A stretch of 64,000 nucleotides of DNA, taken from Candidatus Saccharimonadota bacterium. GTDB lineage: Bacteria; Patescibacteriota; Saccharimonadia; Saccharimonadales; UBA4665. The stretch covers positions 1-64,000 of the forward strand of contig JAQGGT010000004.1 of the NCBI GenBank assembly GCA_028289245.1, read 5' to 3'. Shown here piece by piece: positions 7,826-14,456 of this stretch; the first letter of the stretch is position 1, and every line of letters begins with the position of its first letter. A program made the position numbers and the translations under genes. The notes below the pieces were generated by a model. That model was not told the origin of the DNA. It saw only the letters and a list, made by a program, of their open reading frames with translations, and searched no databases.

Positions 7826-8296
7826 CTAGACAGCACTGTCTGTGGGCGGGGTGGAATCAAATTTATTAATATAGCTATATGCCCGTTCCCATGGGAGATA
7901 CGCATACTGCCATGGCAAACGATGATTATGATCTTTGCAAAACTTTTCTAAAGCATCCGGTCCAGGTTCAATAGTTAGCTTAGAATAGTCCCATCCCGGA
8001 TATTTTAAGCTGTAGGCCTGTTCTATAGTGCTTAATAATTCGCTCTCTTTAGTCCAGCCGTTATGATCGAACCCCCATATTCCATTCGTAGCATACACAT
8101 GATTACCTGGAAGTCCTTCTGATGGTTCAAGATAGACCATTTTGAAATGTTCCCCCCTGTGAAGTTGTGTGAACAGATCGGCCAGAATGTGACAAGCTCC
8201 GGCTGCAAAAAACGCTTGATCACTTCGCGCCCAAGATTTGAAAGGGTTGCGCTTTTCTTCTTCGGTTCGCTCAAACAACAAGCTTGGCATGTACAT
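7826..8296 (-). CDS. Hypothetical protein
   Basis: A soluble protein of 156 residues if the ATG at 8296 is used; the next ATG at 8290 is also possible. TACTAT lies exactly 6 nt before 8296, fitting leaderless expression, and no Shine-Dalgarno sequence is seen. It is rich in Trp, Tyr and His, especially at the C-terminus. I do not recognise a family. Confidence 0.5.
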   Translation of the reverse strand: MYMPSLLFERTEEEKRNPFKSWARSDQAFFAAGACHILADLFTQLHRGEHFKMVYLEPSEGLPGNHVYATNGIWGFDHNGWTKESELLSTIEQAYSLKYPGWDYSKLTIEPGPDALEKFCKDHNHRLPWQYAYLPWERAYSYINKFDSTPPTDSAV

Positions 8297-8315
8297 AAAG
8301 ATATAGTAACAAATC

Positions 8316-8360
8316 AAAAAGACTTCCGTTTGCGCAATGGCAAAGTAAGAAGTTGTTTCT
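8316..8360 (-). repeat. Intergenic hairpin, family 1 copy 3
   Basis: On the minus strand AGAAACAACTTC pairs imperfectly with GGAAGTCTTTTTG around a TGCGCA core. It matches the hairpins at 301-346 and 3711-3740 in the AAGTCTTT arm and GCGCA core. It directly follows the tRNA-3'-like repeat at 8376-8407 when read on the minus strand. Confidence 0.55.
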
Positions 8361-8375
8361 AAAGTTCTTATGCCA

Positions 8376-8407
8376 GGCTCCGCTTAGTGGACGTACTTCG
8401 TAACTTT
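8376..8407 (-). repeat. tRNA-3'-like dispersed repeat, copy C
   Basis: Plus strand GGCTCCGCTTAGTGGACG followed by TACTTCGTAACTTT. It is nearly the same as copy D at 10394-10427, with identical spacing between GGCTCC, GTGGACG and ACTTCG. Confidence 0.6.
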
Positions 8408-8430
8408 GAAGTGGAGGCAGTGTTGGAGGG

Positions 8431-8814
8431 CTATTTAGTGGCGTTTAACTTAGCAGCTTCGACGATAAGTGCCTGTAATGCGCCTTCATCCACGGTGGCA
8501 TCTTCGTAGCAGTCGACTGCCCGCACGGTTTTGCTATCGAGGCGGGTATTGAAGAGCTTTTTCGGGTCGTGCAGCTGAGCGCCTTTTGGGAAGGTTAATC
8601 TAACCGCATTTTTGAGTGTATCGGCCATGCAGACGTTCCCTTCGTGTACCCACACGGGGATTCCCTCTGGCTTGGAGGGCTTTTTCCATTTCACTTCCTC
8701 GGTCAGATCAGAAGTTGCATCGTTAATGACGGAGCGCAGCTTAGCCAGTGTTTGGCCTCGCCAATCACCCATCTTCTGAATGATGTCATCTATTTCTTTC
8801 GAGGCACTAGTCAT
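8431..8814 (-). CDS. DUF1801-family protein
   Basis: A 127-residue protein of the DUF1801 (YdhG-type) family. Diagnostic segments are the DWRGQTLAKLRSVI opening helix, EVKWKKPSKPEGIPVW, and NVCMADTLKNAVRLTFPKGA, which in the family form the small alpha/beta fold. Biochemical role is unknown for the family. Its start codon lies 2 nt after the stop of the upstream small membrane protein gene, so the two are probably one transcript. Confidence 0.85.
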   Translation of the reverse strand: MTSASKEIDDIIQKMGDWRGQTLAKLRSVINDATSDLTEEVKWKKPSKPEGIPVWVHEGNVCMADTLKNAVRLTFPKGAQLHDPKKLFNTRLDSKTVRAVDCYEDATVDEGALQALIVEAAKLNATK

Positions 8815-8816
8815 TT

Positions 8817-9020
8817 TTAAGATTGTTCACGATTTGCAGGTGTTTTTCTATGATGATTGAGCAATTCCCATGAAGACAGAGCTACTACAGGAAGGCTTAG
8901 AATGCCTGTCAAGTACTGGGCAATACTGGTCGTCTCGCCTGGTTTAAAAATATCGTGGAAGAATAAGAAGTCAACGAATAGGAATCCAGCAATTAAGAAA
9001 GCACTTATAAAGTTTTTCAT
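8817..9020 (-). CDS. Small two-pass membrane protein
   Basis: A 67-residue protein with two hydrophobic helices (about residues 4-22 and 33-52) and a basic C-terminal tail. Function unknown. It is immediately upstream of the DUF1801 gene with a 2-nt gap, and 22 nt downstream of the COG4705-like gene, so the three minus-strand genes probably form an operon. Confidence 0.6.
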   Translation of the reverse strand: MKNFISAFLIAGFLFVDFLFFHDIFKPGETTSIAQYLTGILSLPVVALSSWELLNHHRKTPANREQS

Positions 9021-9042
9021 ACTTATATTTTACTACACACCG

Positions 9043-9798
9043 TCAATCTCTCTCCAGTAGCCTCTCGTGGCGATCAAGGGACATATATAAGACACAGCAG
9101 ATTATAAGAACACTTAAGGCGACACTGACCGTACCGTCACCATGACCAAGCCCATTGGGTACCGGTTTGCCAAACCAGTCGGCGAAAGATGCTCCCAGTG
9201 GCCGGGTAATGACGTATGCAAACCAGAATGTAAATATTTCATTTAACTTAAAGCGGCGACCGATCAGTGGAATTAAGATAACGACAGCGAAGAGTATACC
9301 TGAGCTGAGGTAGCCAAGCCCCAGGCTGTTCGCTGTCCAGTCCCCTGTTGCCGTACCAAGCGCAAAGGTTGCCATTACAGTTAGCCAATAAAAGACTTCT
9401 CGTCTAGTACTCGTAATGCTGTGAATGGAAAGGCTATGTTCTACTTTTTGCCAAGTGATAAATATTGCGGTTAAGCAGACTGCAAAGAAGGCTGTAGAAG
9501 CTACGTACGGCACGTTCAGCTGCTTGTGTAGCACGTCTGCCGCCATGGTGCCAAAGACAGCCACCATTGCTACGGCGAGCCAGTATACCCAAGGAATGTA
9601 GCGTTTAGCTCGAAACTGTAACGTCAGGGCGATTGCGAATGCGATGAAGCCAATCGCGACCGCGAGGTATGGACTCATAGCGTTAGCCAGGAAGTCTGAG
9701 GTTGTTTCGCCCATGGCTGTCGTCAGTAGTTTAGTAACCCAAAATATAGCTGTTATTTCGGGGACTTTTCGGTTAATTTTTGCGGATATGTTTGTCAT
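9043..9798 (-). CDS. COG4705-like polytopic membrane protein
   Basis: A 251-residue integral membrane protein with about seven or eight helices. It carries paired motifs of the COG4705/DUF347 type: TKLLTTAMGETTSDFL, FGTMAADVLH, ALGTATGDWTA with LGLGYLSSG, and TRPLGASFADW. These are four related small-residue and acidic helix starts, suggesting internal repeats. Family function is not established. The ATG at 9798 was chosen because TATAAT lies 13 nt upstream. It is the first gene of the probable three-gene unit. Confidence 0.75.
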   Translation of the reverse strand: MTNISAKINRKVPEITAIFWVTKLLTTAMGETTSDFLANAMSPYLAVAIGFIAFAIALTLQFRAKRYIPWVYWLAVAMVAVFGTMAADVLHKQLNVPYVASTAFFAVCLTAIFITWQKVEHSLSIHSITSTRREVFYWLTVMATFALGTATGDWTANSLGLGYLSSGILFAVVILIPLIGRRFKLNEIFTFWFAYVITRPLGASFADWFGKPVPNGLGHGDGTVSVALSVLIICCVLYMSLDRHERLLERD

Positions 9799-9811
9799 GC
9801 TTGGGGTCTTA

Positions 9812-9817
9812 ATTATA
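9812..9817 (-). promoter_or_regulatory. -10 box
   Basis: TATAAT on the minus strand, 13 nt before the ATG of the COG4705-like gene. The -35 is weak. The predicted leader is very short and lacks a Shine-Dalgarno sequence. Confidence 0.5.
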
Positions 9818-9873
9818 ACAAACATAAACGATTCTTCAGAAGAGTAAAGCAAGATTTGATGCAAGTTTGATAG

Positions 9874-10308
9874 CTAAGCGAAAATAACTTTTGCGAGCTC
9901 AGCCTTATCGTATGATGGATTCAGCCCCAACTCCATAAACTCATGTTCCGCAAACCATTCCCATTTTTCAACGTCATCCGTTTTTACGATTTTGTTTTCA
10001 GGCACGGATACTTTAAAGAACACGTTCATTCTAGGAACGCCATTCACAACTTTTCCAATATTGTAATGAGCAATTTTGAAGTCGCTTGAAACAGAACTAC
10101 TCATTACTCCAATTTCTTCCTCGATCTCTCGGAGTAAGCAATCTTTGAGCGACTCTCCATAATCTACTCCACCACCTGGAATAGCCCACCAGTCACCACC
10201 GTCTACTTCTTTCACTGCAAGCACCTTATTGCCAGATACAATTAAGGCTCGTATAGCTACTCTATATAATGAATCGTCAATTTCTTCTAGGCGTGAGTCT
10301 ATATCCAT
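9874..10308 (-). CDS. Nudix hydrolase
   Basis: A 144-residue Nudix hydrolase. The full Nudix box is present at residues 46-68: G46, E52, R60-E61, E64-E65, G67, preceded by WWAIPGGG. All catalytic glutamates are intact, so it should cleave a nucleoside diphosphate linked to some moiety using Mg2+. Substrate cannot be read from the sequence; MutT-like house-cleaning is the usual default. No strong ribosome binding site is visible. Confidence 0.9.
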   Translation of the reverse strand: MDIDSRLEEIDDSLYRVAIRALIVSGNKVLAVKEVDGGDWWAIPGGGVDYGESLKDCLLREIEEEIGVMSSSVSSDFKIAHYNIGKVVNGVPRMNVFFKVSVPENKIVKTDDVEKWEWFAEHEFMELGLNPSYDKAELAKVIFA

Positions 10309-10347
10309 AGGTCAATAATATCATTGGTTCCAATTCTGTTCAGGGGT

Positions 10348-10378
10348 ATAAAAATCAGAACCGAATTAACAGTTCTGA
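10348..10378 (-). terminator. Rho-independent terminator
   Basis: On the minus strand TCAGAAC/GTTCTGA form a 7-bp stem followed by TTTTTATA. It lies about 65 nt after the stop of the PEP-synthase-like gene, with the tRNA-3'-like repeat (10394-10427) between them. Confidence 0.7.
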
Positions 10379-10393
10379 CTTCGTCTTTCTTGG

Positions 10394-10427
10394 CTTGGCT
10401 CCCTCTCGTGGACGAACTTCGCAACTT
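10394..10427 (-). repeat. tRNA-3'-like dispersed repeat, copy D
   Basis: The minus strand reads GTTGCGAAGTTCGTCCACG then AGAGGGAGCCAAG. Ending in G-discriminator plus CCA and AG, it matches the tRNA-Asn 3' end used as att site here (GGAGCCAAG is identical) and has a GTTCG T-loop-like stretch at nearly the right distance. A terminator follows at 10348-10378. There is no room for a whole tRNA before the stop codon at 10443. Confidence 0.55.
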
Positions 10428-10442
10428 TACTATACAAAAGGA

Positions 10443-11855
10443 CTACGCCATCTTATAAATTGGCTGATGTTCAGCATCAGGATTGAGACGAACAAAACCT
10501 TTCAATCCGTCAGAAGCAACATCGATAACAAACTCGGCCGTTTTTCGTTCTAAACGTACGGCATTTGATGCTTCTTTTTGCTTCTCTTCTGAGATAAGTT
10601 GCCTTAATACTGGCCGTGGTAAGCTTAGCGCCCCGTGTGGCTTAAACCATCGACTGCGTACCTCATGCGCTCCATCAGCCATGTCAAGATAAGTCATCTG
10701 CCTCCCTTTGCTTGCAAAATATGCGATTCGGTTAGGCGAGGCGTACTCGGTGAGACCTATATCAAAATGAAAATCGAATGATGCCTCTTCTCGACCGCTA
10801 GGCATATACGTAGGCACAGTAGCCAAGCGACTATTCGGCGAAGGGTACCAAAGTGCGGTTTTTAGCGTTACGAGTGAGCCAAGTGCGCCACGAACTGCAT
10901 CTGCTTTGTGCCATCCTTCTGCTGCACTGTAGTCATCAGGTGATAGTCGTATTGGTGATGGTCTAAAAGAACGAGCTTTATGATACTGAAGGAAGTAGAT
11001 AATTCCATCATCACCAATCTGCAGTTCCATAACGGGACACTGGCGTGATGCAAAACGAGGTAGCGTACGAATAGCTTCATATAGCTCAATTAAAGTTGCT
11101 CGGGTCGCAGGGTCGAGATGGTCTTTGATATTCGTAAATTGCTTATCATAGGGTGTTTCTATGCCGTCAGAATTTGTAATCCAGCCACCACGGCCAGAAG
11201 AACCGCCCTTAGCCATATCAACGGTTATAGCTGTCATGTGGTAACGGTCTGCAATACTGTCATCGGCGACCACCATGATATTTGTGCCACGAACGTATTC
11301 CCAGAACGAATATGACATATGCTCCATAAAATCTTGGGGATCTTGTTGAGTAAGTTTTAAATACCGCTCGATTGGCTGCCAATCCATGTCTTCTCTTTGC
11401 ATACTCCACACAAAGTCATCCTCCGCCAATCCCTGAGAAATAAATTTATGTACCGGCTCACGTTTAGTATCAATGTCATCTTGTGAGATTACATGACTAT
11501 GCAGCAGGCCGCTAAAACCATCATATTCCTGCGGATGCTCACTACGCATAAGTATTGTTTTGCCTCGTCCAACAGCGTGTAGCGCCTCTTCGAAAGATCG
11601 GTAGCGTTTTGGCACATTAAAGCCCTGCGACTCCACATAATCGCCGATCTCCTGCTTCGGCTGCGCGACTCCCCGCCACTCATCGGGCTCTTGTAGGCGA
11701 TATGCCATCTCGCGCAACCCCGAAAGGTCATCGCTCAGCGGGGCTGATAAAATCTGCTGTTCTAATTCTTGAGGCACATGGCCCGCCATAGCGATAAGTG
11801 CTTCAAGAGCCGGTATATTAAGTGGTAAATTTGGTGATGAGAATTCTACGGACAT
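10443..11855 (-). CDS. PEP synthase/PPDK-like protein, incomplete catalytic set
   Basis: A 470-residue protein. The stretch around residues 275-310 (CPVMELQIGDDGIIYFLQYHKAR) matches the end of the ATP-grasp domain of PEP synthase/pyruvate phosphate dikinase, and RGKTILMRSEHPQEYDGFSG fits the start of that domain. The swivelling phosphohistidine domain and the PEP-binding barrel are not apparent, so this is an ATP-grasp-like protein and not a full dikinase. The ATG at 11855 follows a terminator-like hairpin. Before the element inserted, this gene lay directly downstream of tRNA-Asn. Confidence 0.55.
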   Translation of the reverse strand: MSVEFSSPNLPLNIPALEALIAMAGHVPQELEQQILSAPLSDDLSGLREMAYRLQEPDEWRGVAQPKQEIGDYVESQGFNVPKRYRSFEEALHAVGRGKTILMRSEHPQEYDGFSGLLHSHVISQDDIDTKREPVHKFISQGLAEDDFVWSMQREDMDWQPIERYLKLTQQDPQDFMEHMSYSFWEYVRGTNIMVVADDSIADRYHMTAITVDMAKGGSSGRGGWITNSDGIETPYDKQFTNIKDHLDPATRATLIELYEAIRTLPRFASRQCPVMELQIGDDGIIYFLQYHKARSFRPSPIRLSPDDYSAAEGWHKADAVRGALGSLVTLKTALWYPSPNSRLATVPTYMPSGREEASFDFHFDIGLTEYASPNRIAYFASKGRQMTYLDMADGAHEVRSRWFKPHGALSLPRPVLRQLISEEKQKEASNAVRLERKTAEFVIDVASDGLKGFVRLNPDAEHQPIYKMA

Positions 11856-11888
11856 TAAAAACAAAAATACCATAAAGTGGTATTTAGT
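11856..11888 (-). promoter_or_regulatory. Leader hairpin abutting a start codon (former tRNA-Asn terminator)
   Basis: On the minus strand GACTAAA, an ATACCA/TGGTAT stem (11867-11883) and T-tracts run directly into the ATG at 11855. It begins 13 nt beyond the CCA end of the displaced tRNA-Asn fragment, so in the empty site it would be the tRNA terminator. It is closely similar to 1716-1750. Confidence 0.6.
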
Positions 11889-11893
11889 CAAAA

Positions 11894-11914
11894 CTTGGCT
11901 CCGGCTGCTGGGCT
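11894..11914 (-). repeat. Left attachment site (displaced tRNA-Asn 3' end)
   Basis: A 21-bp sequence identical to 27878-27898. It contains the tRNA-Asn acceptor 3' strand, discriminator G, encoded CCA and two more bases. Only the tRNA 3' end is present here; the bases to the right are unrelated to a tRNA. This is the pattern expected when an element enters a tRNA 3' end. Confidence 0.85.
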
Positions 11915-12031
11915 ATAGCTTCGCTCCATGCTCGCTTTAATTCTTAAAGCCGCTCGCTTGGGCTCGGCATAGGTTTGCGCTGATCGCACAAACATCGAAC
12001 CGTTCGTATAGTCCAACAACAAGAGCCAAAT

Positions 12032-12054
12032 AAAAAAGCCCACTTTCGTGGGCT
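12032..12054 (-). terminator. Rho-independent terminator of the Hsp70 operon
   Basis: On the minus strand AGCCCAC-GAAA-GTGGGCT is followed by TTTTTATTT. It is the first strong terminator after the stop of the last operon gene at 12279. Confidence 0.8.
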
Positions 12055-12062
12055 CCTTTATT

Positions 12063-12092
12063 TGGCTCCCCGTAATAGAGGAAGTTATAACC
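12063..12092 (-). repeat. tRNA-3'-like sequence inside the element's left end
   Basis: The minus strand reads GGTTATAACTTCCTCTATTA then CGGGGAGCCA, and the 12032-12054 terminator follows. It shares GGTTATAACTTC, CTAT and GCCA with 1760-1788. It may be a second, decayed attachment site from a nested or earlier insertion. Confidence 0.35.
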
Positions 12093-12278
12093 ATAATTAA
12101 ACAAGATTTAGCGTACGCTTTGGCATAGCGTAAGGTGTTAGGCGCACCGGCGCTCACAGTTTCCGCGTGCTCGTAATAACAATGGCGGGGGGCTATAGTA
12201 TCGTTTTTGCACTACACGTGGCGACGGGTTAGAACCAAAAATTTTTCCAAAATTTTGGTATTTGACATTCTTAATCTA

Positions 12279-13517
12279 TCATTTTTTGAATTGCGACTCG
12301 GCTTTGATTTCTGCCAGCCTTTCATAACTGATGTACGGCTCAATCTTAGTGTTTGAGAAATACTCCTCAATGTGTGGATTGTAGCGAAACCATTCAGTTA
12401 GTATCTCTTGCGCAGTATCTATATCGAGTTTCTTTTTTCCTTCTCTGACTTGAAATATTTTGCGGCGTTCACCAATCATTTCATCAACATCACCCTGCCC
12501 GCTGGCTACCTTGGTAAAGTGCTGCTCATATTCATCAGCCGTAAAAACTCGAACAGCTCCATCGAGGTGCTCGAAATACCCAGTATTTTGGTCGTAGACA
12601 AGGTGGCCGAACTTTTGAATATAATACTTTTCACCCCACGCCGATGCAGGCTCGCCCATGGGGGTCTCAAGCGGGCAATACTCTTCAATACTGAACTCTC
12701 GTAGCTTTTTAGTTTTGTCCATCATCTTAGTGCGGAATATGGTGTAGCGGGCGTCGTACACCATATTAGTTACTCCAGTGCTGTAGTGGCGCGTAGTCTT
12801 GCTGGTTCGAGGATTGTTTAATAGCTCTGCCGAGAATTTTGGCCCATACCAGAAGTCTGCCTCTACTAAACTTTCTTTTGTATAGTATTTCGCTTCTGTT
12901 TTACGGAGTGGGTCAATCCTAATGCTGACATCTAATCCTGAGTCCTTTGCGTGTTTGAGTAGCGTCGGCAAAAAGACGAAGTTCGAGGTATAGTAGCGTC
13001 GCATAAACTGGTGTGGAAATAATGCGAGTTTACCGTCAAATATGATAGCCCGTCTTTTTAGCTCTAAACGAGCATCGGAAAGGTCGGTAAGCCCTTCGTC
13101 ATCTACCGCTATACCGAGTTGGCTGCACAGCTCCGTATTGGTCAGGTTTTCGACATGCTCATCCATGGTGGTACCGTACTTGCTAATCAGATGTATGCAC
13201 ACGTACATTGCTACGGTATCTGTATTGTACTGACCATCTTTCTCGCCCATCCATATTGCGACATTTAGCCAGACGAGCCGTTTATCCGTCTTCAGCAGCT
13301 TGTCCATATTATCGCCATCACCAATAATACCGCGCACCAGGTCGTAGAGGGCTACGCATTGCTTGGTAAACTTGTGCTCCGAGTCTCTCTTCAGAAATCG
13401 CGGAAAGTCCGTTAATGCGAAAAGGTCACGGTTGGCGAGTTCTTTTGCAATCGCTTTGGCACCTGAAGCTAACTTTGTGCTTCCGAACAGCTTCTCCGTG
13501 AGTTCTTTTGAGTCCAT
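12279..13517 (-). CDS. Hypothetical protein, last gene of the Hsp70 operon
   Basis: A 412-residue soluble, charged protein with no domain I recognise. It has many basic and aromatic residues in the middle (QFMRRYYTSNFVFLPTLLKH). There is no signal peptide or membrane helix. It starts 31 nt after the prepilin-peptidase-like gene in the same orientation and is followed by the operon terminator, so it is probably co-transcribed with the chaperone genes. Confidence 0.6.
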   Translation of the reverse strand: MDSKELTEKLFGSTKLASGAKAIAKELANRDLFALTDFPRFLKRDSEHKFTKQCVALYDLVRGIIGDGDNMDKLLKTDKRLVWLNVAIWMGEKDGQYNTDTVAMYVCIHLISKYGTTMDEHVENLTNTELCSQLGIAVDDEGLTDLSDARLELKRRAIIFDGKLALFPHQFMRRYYTSNFVFLPTLLKHAKDSGLDVSIRIDPLRKTEAKYYTKESLVEADFWYGPKFSAELLNNPRTSKTTRHYSTGVTNMVYDARYTIFRTKMMDKTKKLREFSIEEYCPLETPMGEPASAWGEKYYIQKFGHLVYDQNTGYFEHLDGAVRVFTADEYEQHFTKVASGQGDVDEMIGERRKIFQVREGKKKLDIDTAQEILTEWFRYNPHIEEYFSNTKIEPYISYERLAEIKAESQFKK

Positions 13518-13548
13518 AACTTCATTATAAACCTTAAAGTAGCCGGTC

Positions 13549-14178
13549 TTACTGGCTAAGCAATATGCATGCTGTCACGGCTATTGCCCACAACGTTCCA
13601 GTGCCGACGCGTGTTACGCGACCACTTTTAGCCAATTTGCCTGACACCGACTCGGTAAAGAAAGTCAGTAGGCTAAGCACAATCATCAATCCAATACATA
13701 GTAAGCCGTACTTCCAGCCCAATAAGAGTCCGGCTGCTAAGCCAAGCTTTACATCTCCGCCGCCAATCCACCTACCAGCTGATACTTGAAATAAAATATA
13801 AGGTACGCCAGCAACTAGCAATGCTCCTAGTGCCGCACTTACGACAAACCAGCTGCTACTAAAGTGGATTGATAATCCGATTGTGTACGCAGCTGCAACG
13901 ACTACAAGAGGGCGTGTCAGTGTGTTTGGCAGTAAACGAGTTCTGGCATTCGTTAAGGCAAGTGTGATTAACAGAAACAGCGCAATACACCATATCATGA
14001 GTGTAAGTATGCCACTGCTCCAAACATTTGCTGAAAGTACTACAGCCGCGATTAGAATAATTTCTGGGTAAATATTATGGCTGACAAGTTTTCGTTCAGC
14101 CGTGCTGACTTTAGAATGCTTGAAAAGCCTCGCAAACGGCATATCAACGCCATAGTCATCGTCCGGTCTTTTACTCAT
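13549..14178 (-). CDS. Prepilin peptidase-like (A24) membrane protein, altered active site
   Basis: A 209-residue protein with about six hydrophobic helices after a basic N-terminus of about 35 residues. It has the A24 aspartic peptidase layout: LALTNARTRLLPN where the family has D-x5-LLPN/D, and GGGDVKLGLAAGLLLGWK, the conserved GxGD motif. The second catalytic Asp is present, but the first appears replaced by Asn (about residue 76). Normal members cleave and sometimes methylate type IV prepilins. No pilin or pilus ATPase gene is nearby, so its role here is open. It lies 11 nt after the Excalibur gene. Confidence 0.75.
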   Translation of the reverse strand: MSKRPDDDYGVDMPFARLFKHSKVSTAERKLVSHNIYPEIILIAAVVLSANVWSSGILTLMIWCIALFLLITLALTNARTRLLPNTLTRPLVVVAAAYTIGLSIHFSSSWFVVSAALGALLVAGVPYILFQVSAGRWIGGGDVKLGLAAGLLLGWKYGLLCIGLMIVLSLLTFFTESVSGKLAKSGRVTRVGTGTLWAIAVTACILLSQ

Positions 14179-14189
14179 GCGAGTCCTCC

Positions 14190-14456
14190 CTAGTAGCTTT
14201 CACAGCCTACTCCGTTGTGGTCAGCATCAAAGTGGTAAACATCTTTGCCGACAACTTGCACCTTATGCCGTATATCCTTGCAGTCAATGTCGTACGAAAC
14301 GTTGGGAACGCATGTTCCCGTGTAATTGTCGTTGCACTGTCCGCTTCCGCCGATACGACTAGCACTCGCACTGTGAATGTGGACGCCAATAAGTATAGCC
14401 ACGACCACGATGACCACGCCAAGCCACACCAGCTGTTGCTTGCTGATTTTCACCAC
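14190..14456 (-). CDS. Secreted or membrane-anchored Excalibur-type protein
   Basis: An 88-residue protein: a basic N-terminus, one hydrophobic helix (about residues 9-26) acting as anchor or signal, and a C-terminal domain whose DCKDI...KVQVVGKDVYHFDADHNGVGCE pattern fits the Excalibur calcium-binding domain (Cys pair plus DxDxNGxGCE loop). The domain would face outside the cell. Its start overlaps the end of the AAA+ gene by 7 nt, implying translational coupling. Confidence 0.75.
   Translation of the reverse strand: MVKISKQQLVWLGVVIVVVAILIGVHIHSASASRIGGSGQCNDNYTGTCVPNVSYDIDCKDIRHKVQVVGKDVYHFDADHNGVGCESY

Larger units (their letters stand above)
11915..12278. other. Left end of the element, non-coding
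   Basis: No credible gene. It contains a strong minus-strand terminator (12032-12054), a tRNA-3'-like stretch (12063-12092), and an AT-rich inverted repeat (about 12234-12259, ACCAAAAATTTTT / AAAATTTTGGT). An 89-codon frame that spans the terminator is rejected as coding. Recombinase or replication proteins could bind here. Confidence 0.5.

Noticed and set aside
11888-12157. 89-codon minus-strand reading frame at the left end of the element
   Set aside because: It runs through the strong terminator at 12032-12054, a tRNA-3'-like sequence and the att repeat, has no ribosome binding site, and its product looks random.
5553-12163. Dispersed repeats as integron attC sites
   Set aside because: The accessory genes resemble typical cassette cargo and a GTTAGGC string occurs near 12150, but the repeats lack paired R and L boxes, gene orientation is mixed and no integron integrase is present in the window.
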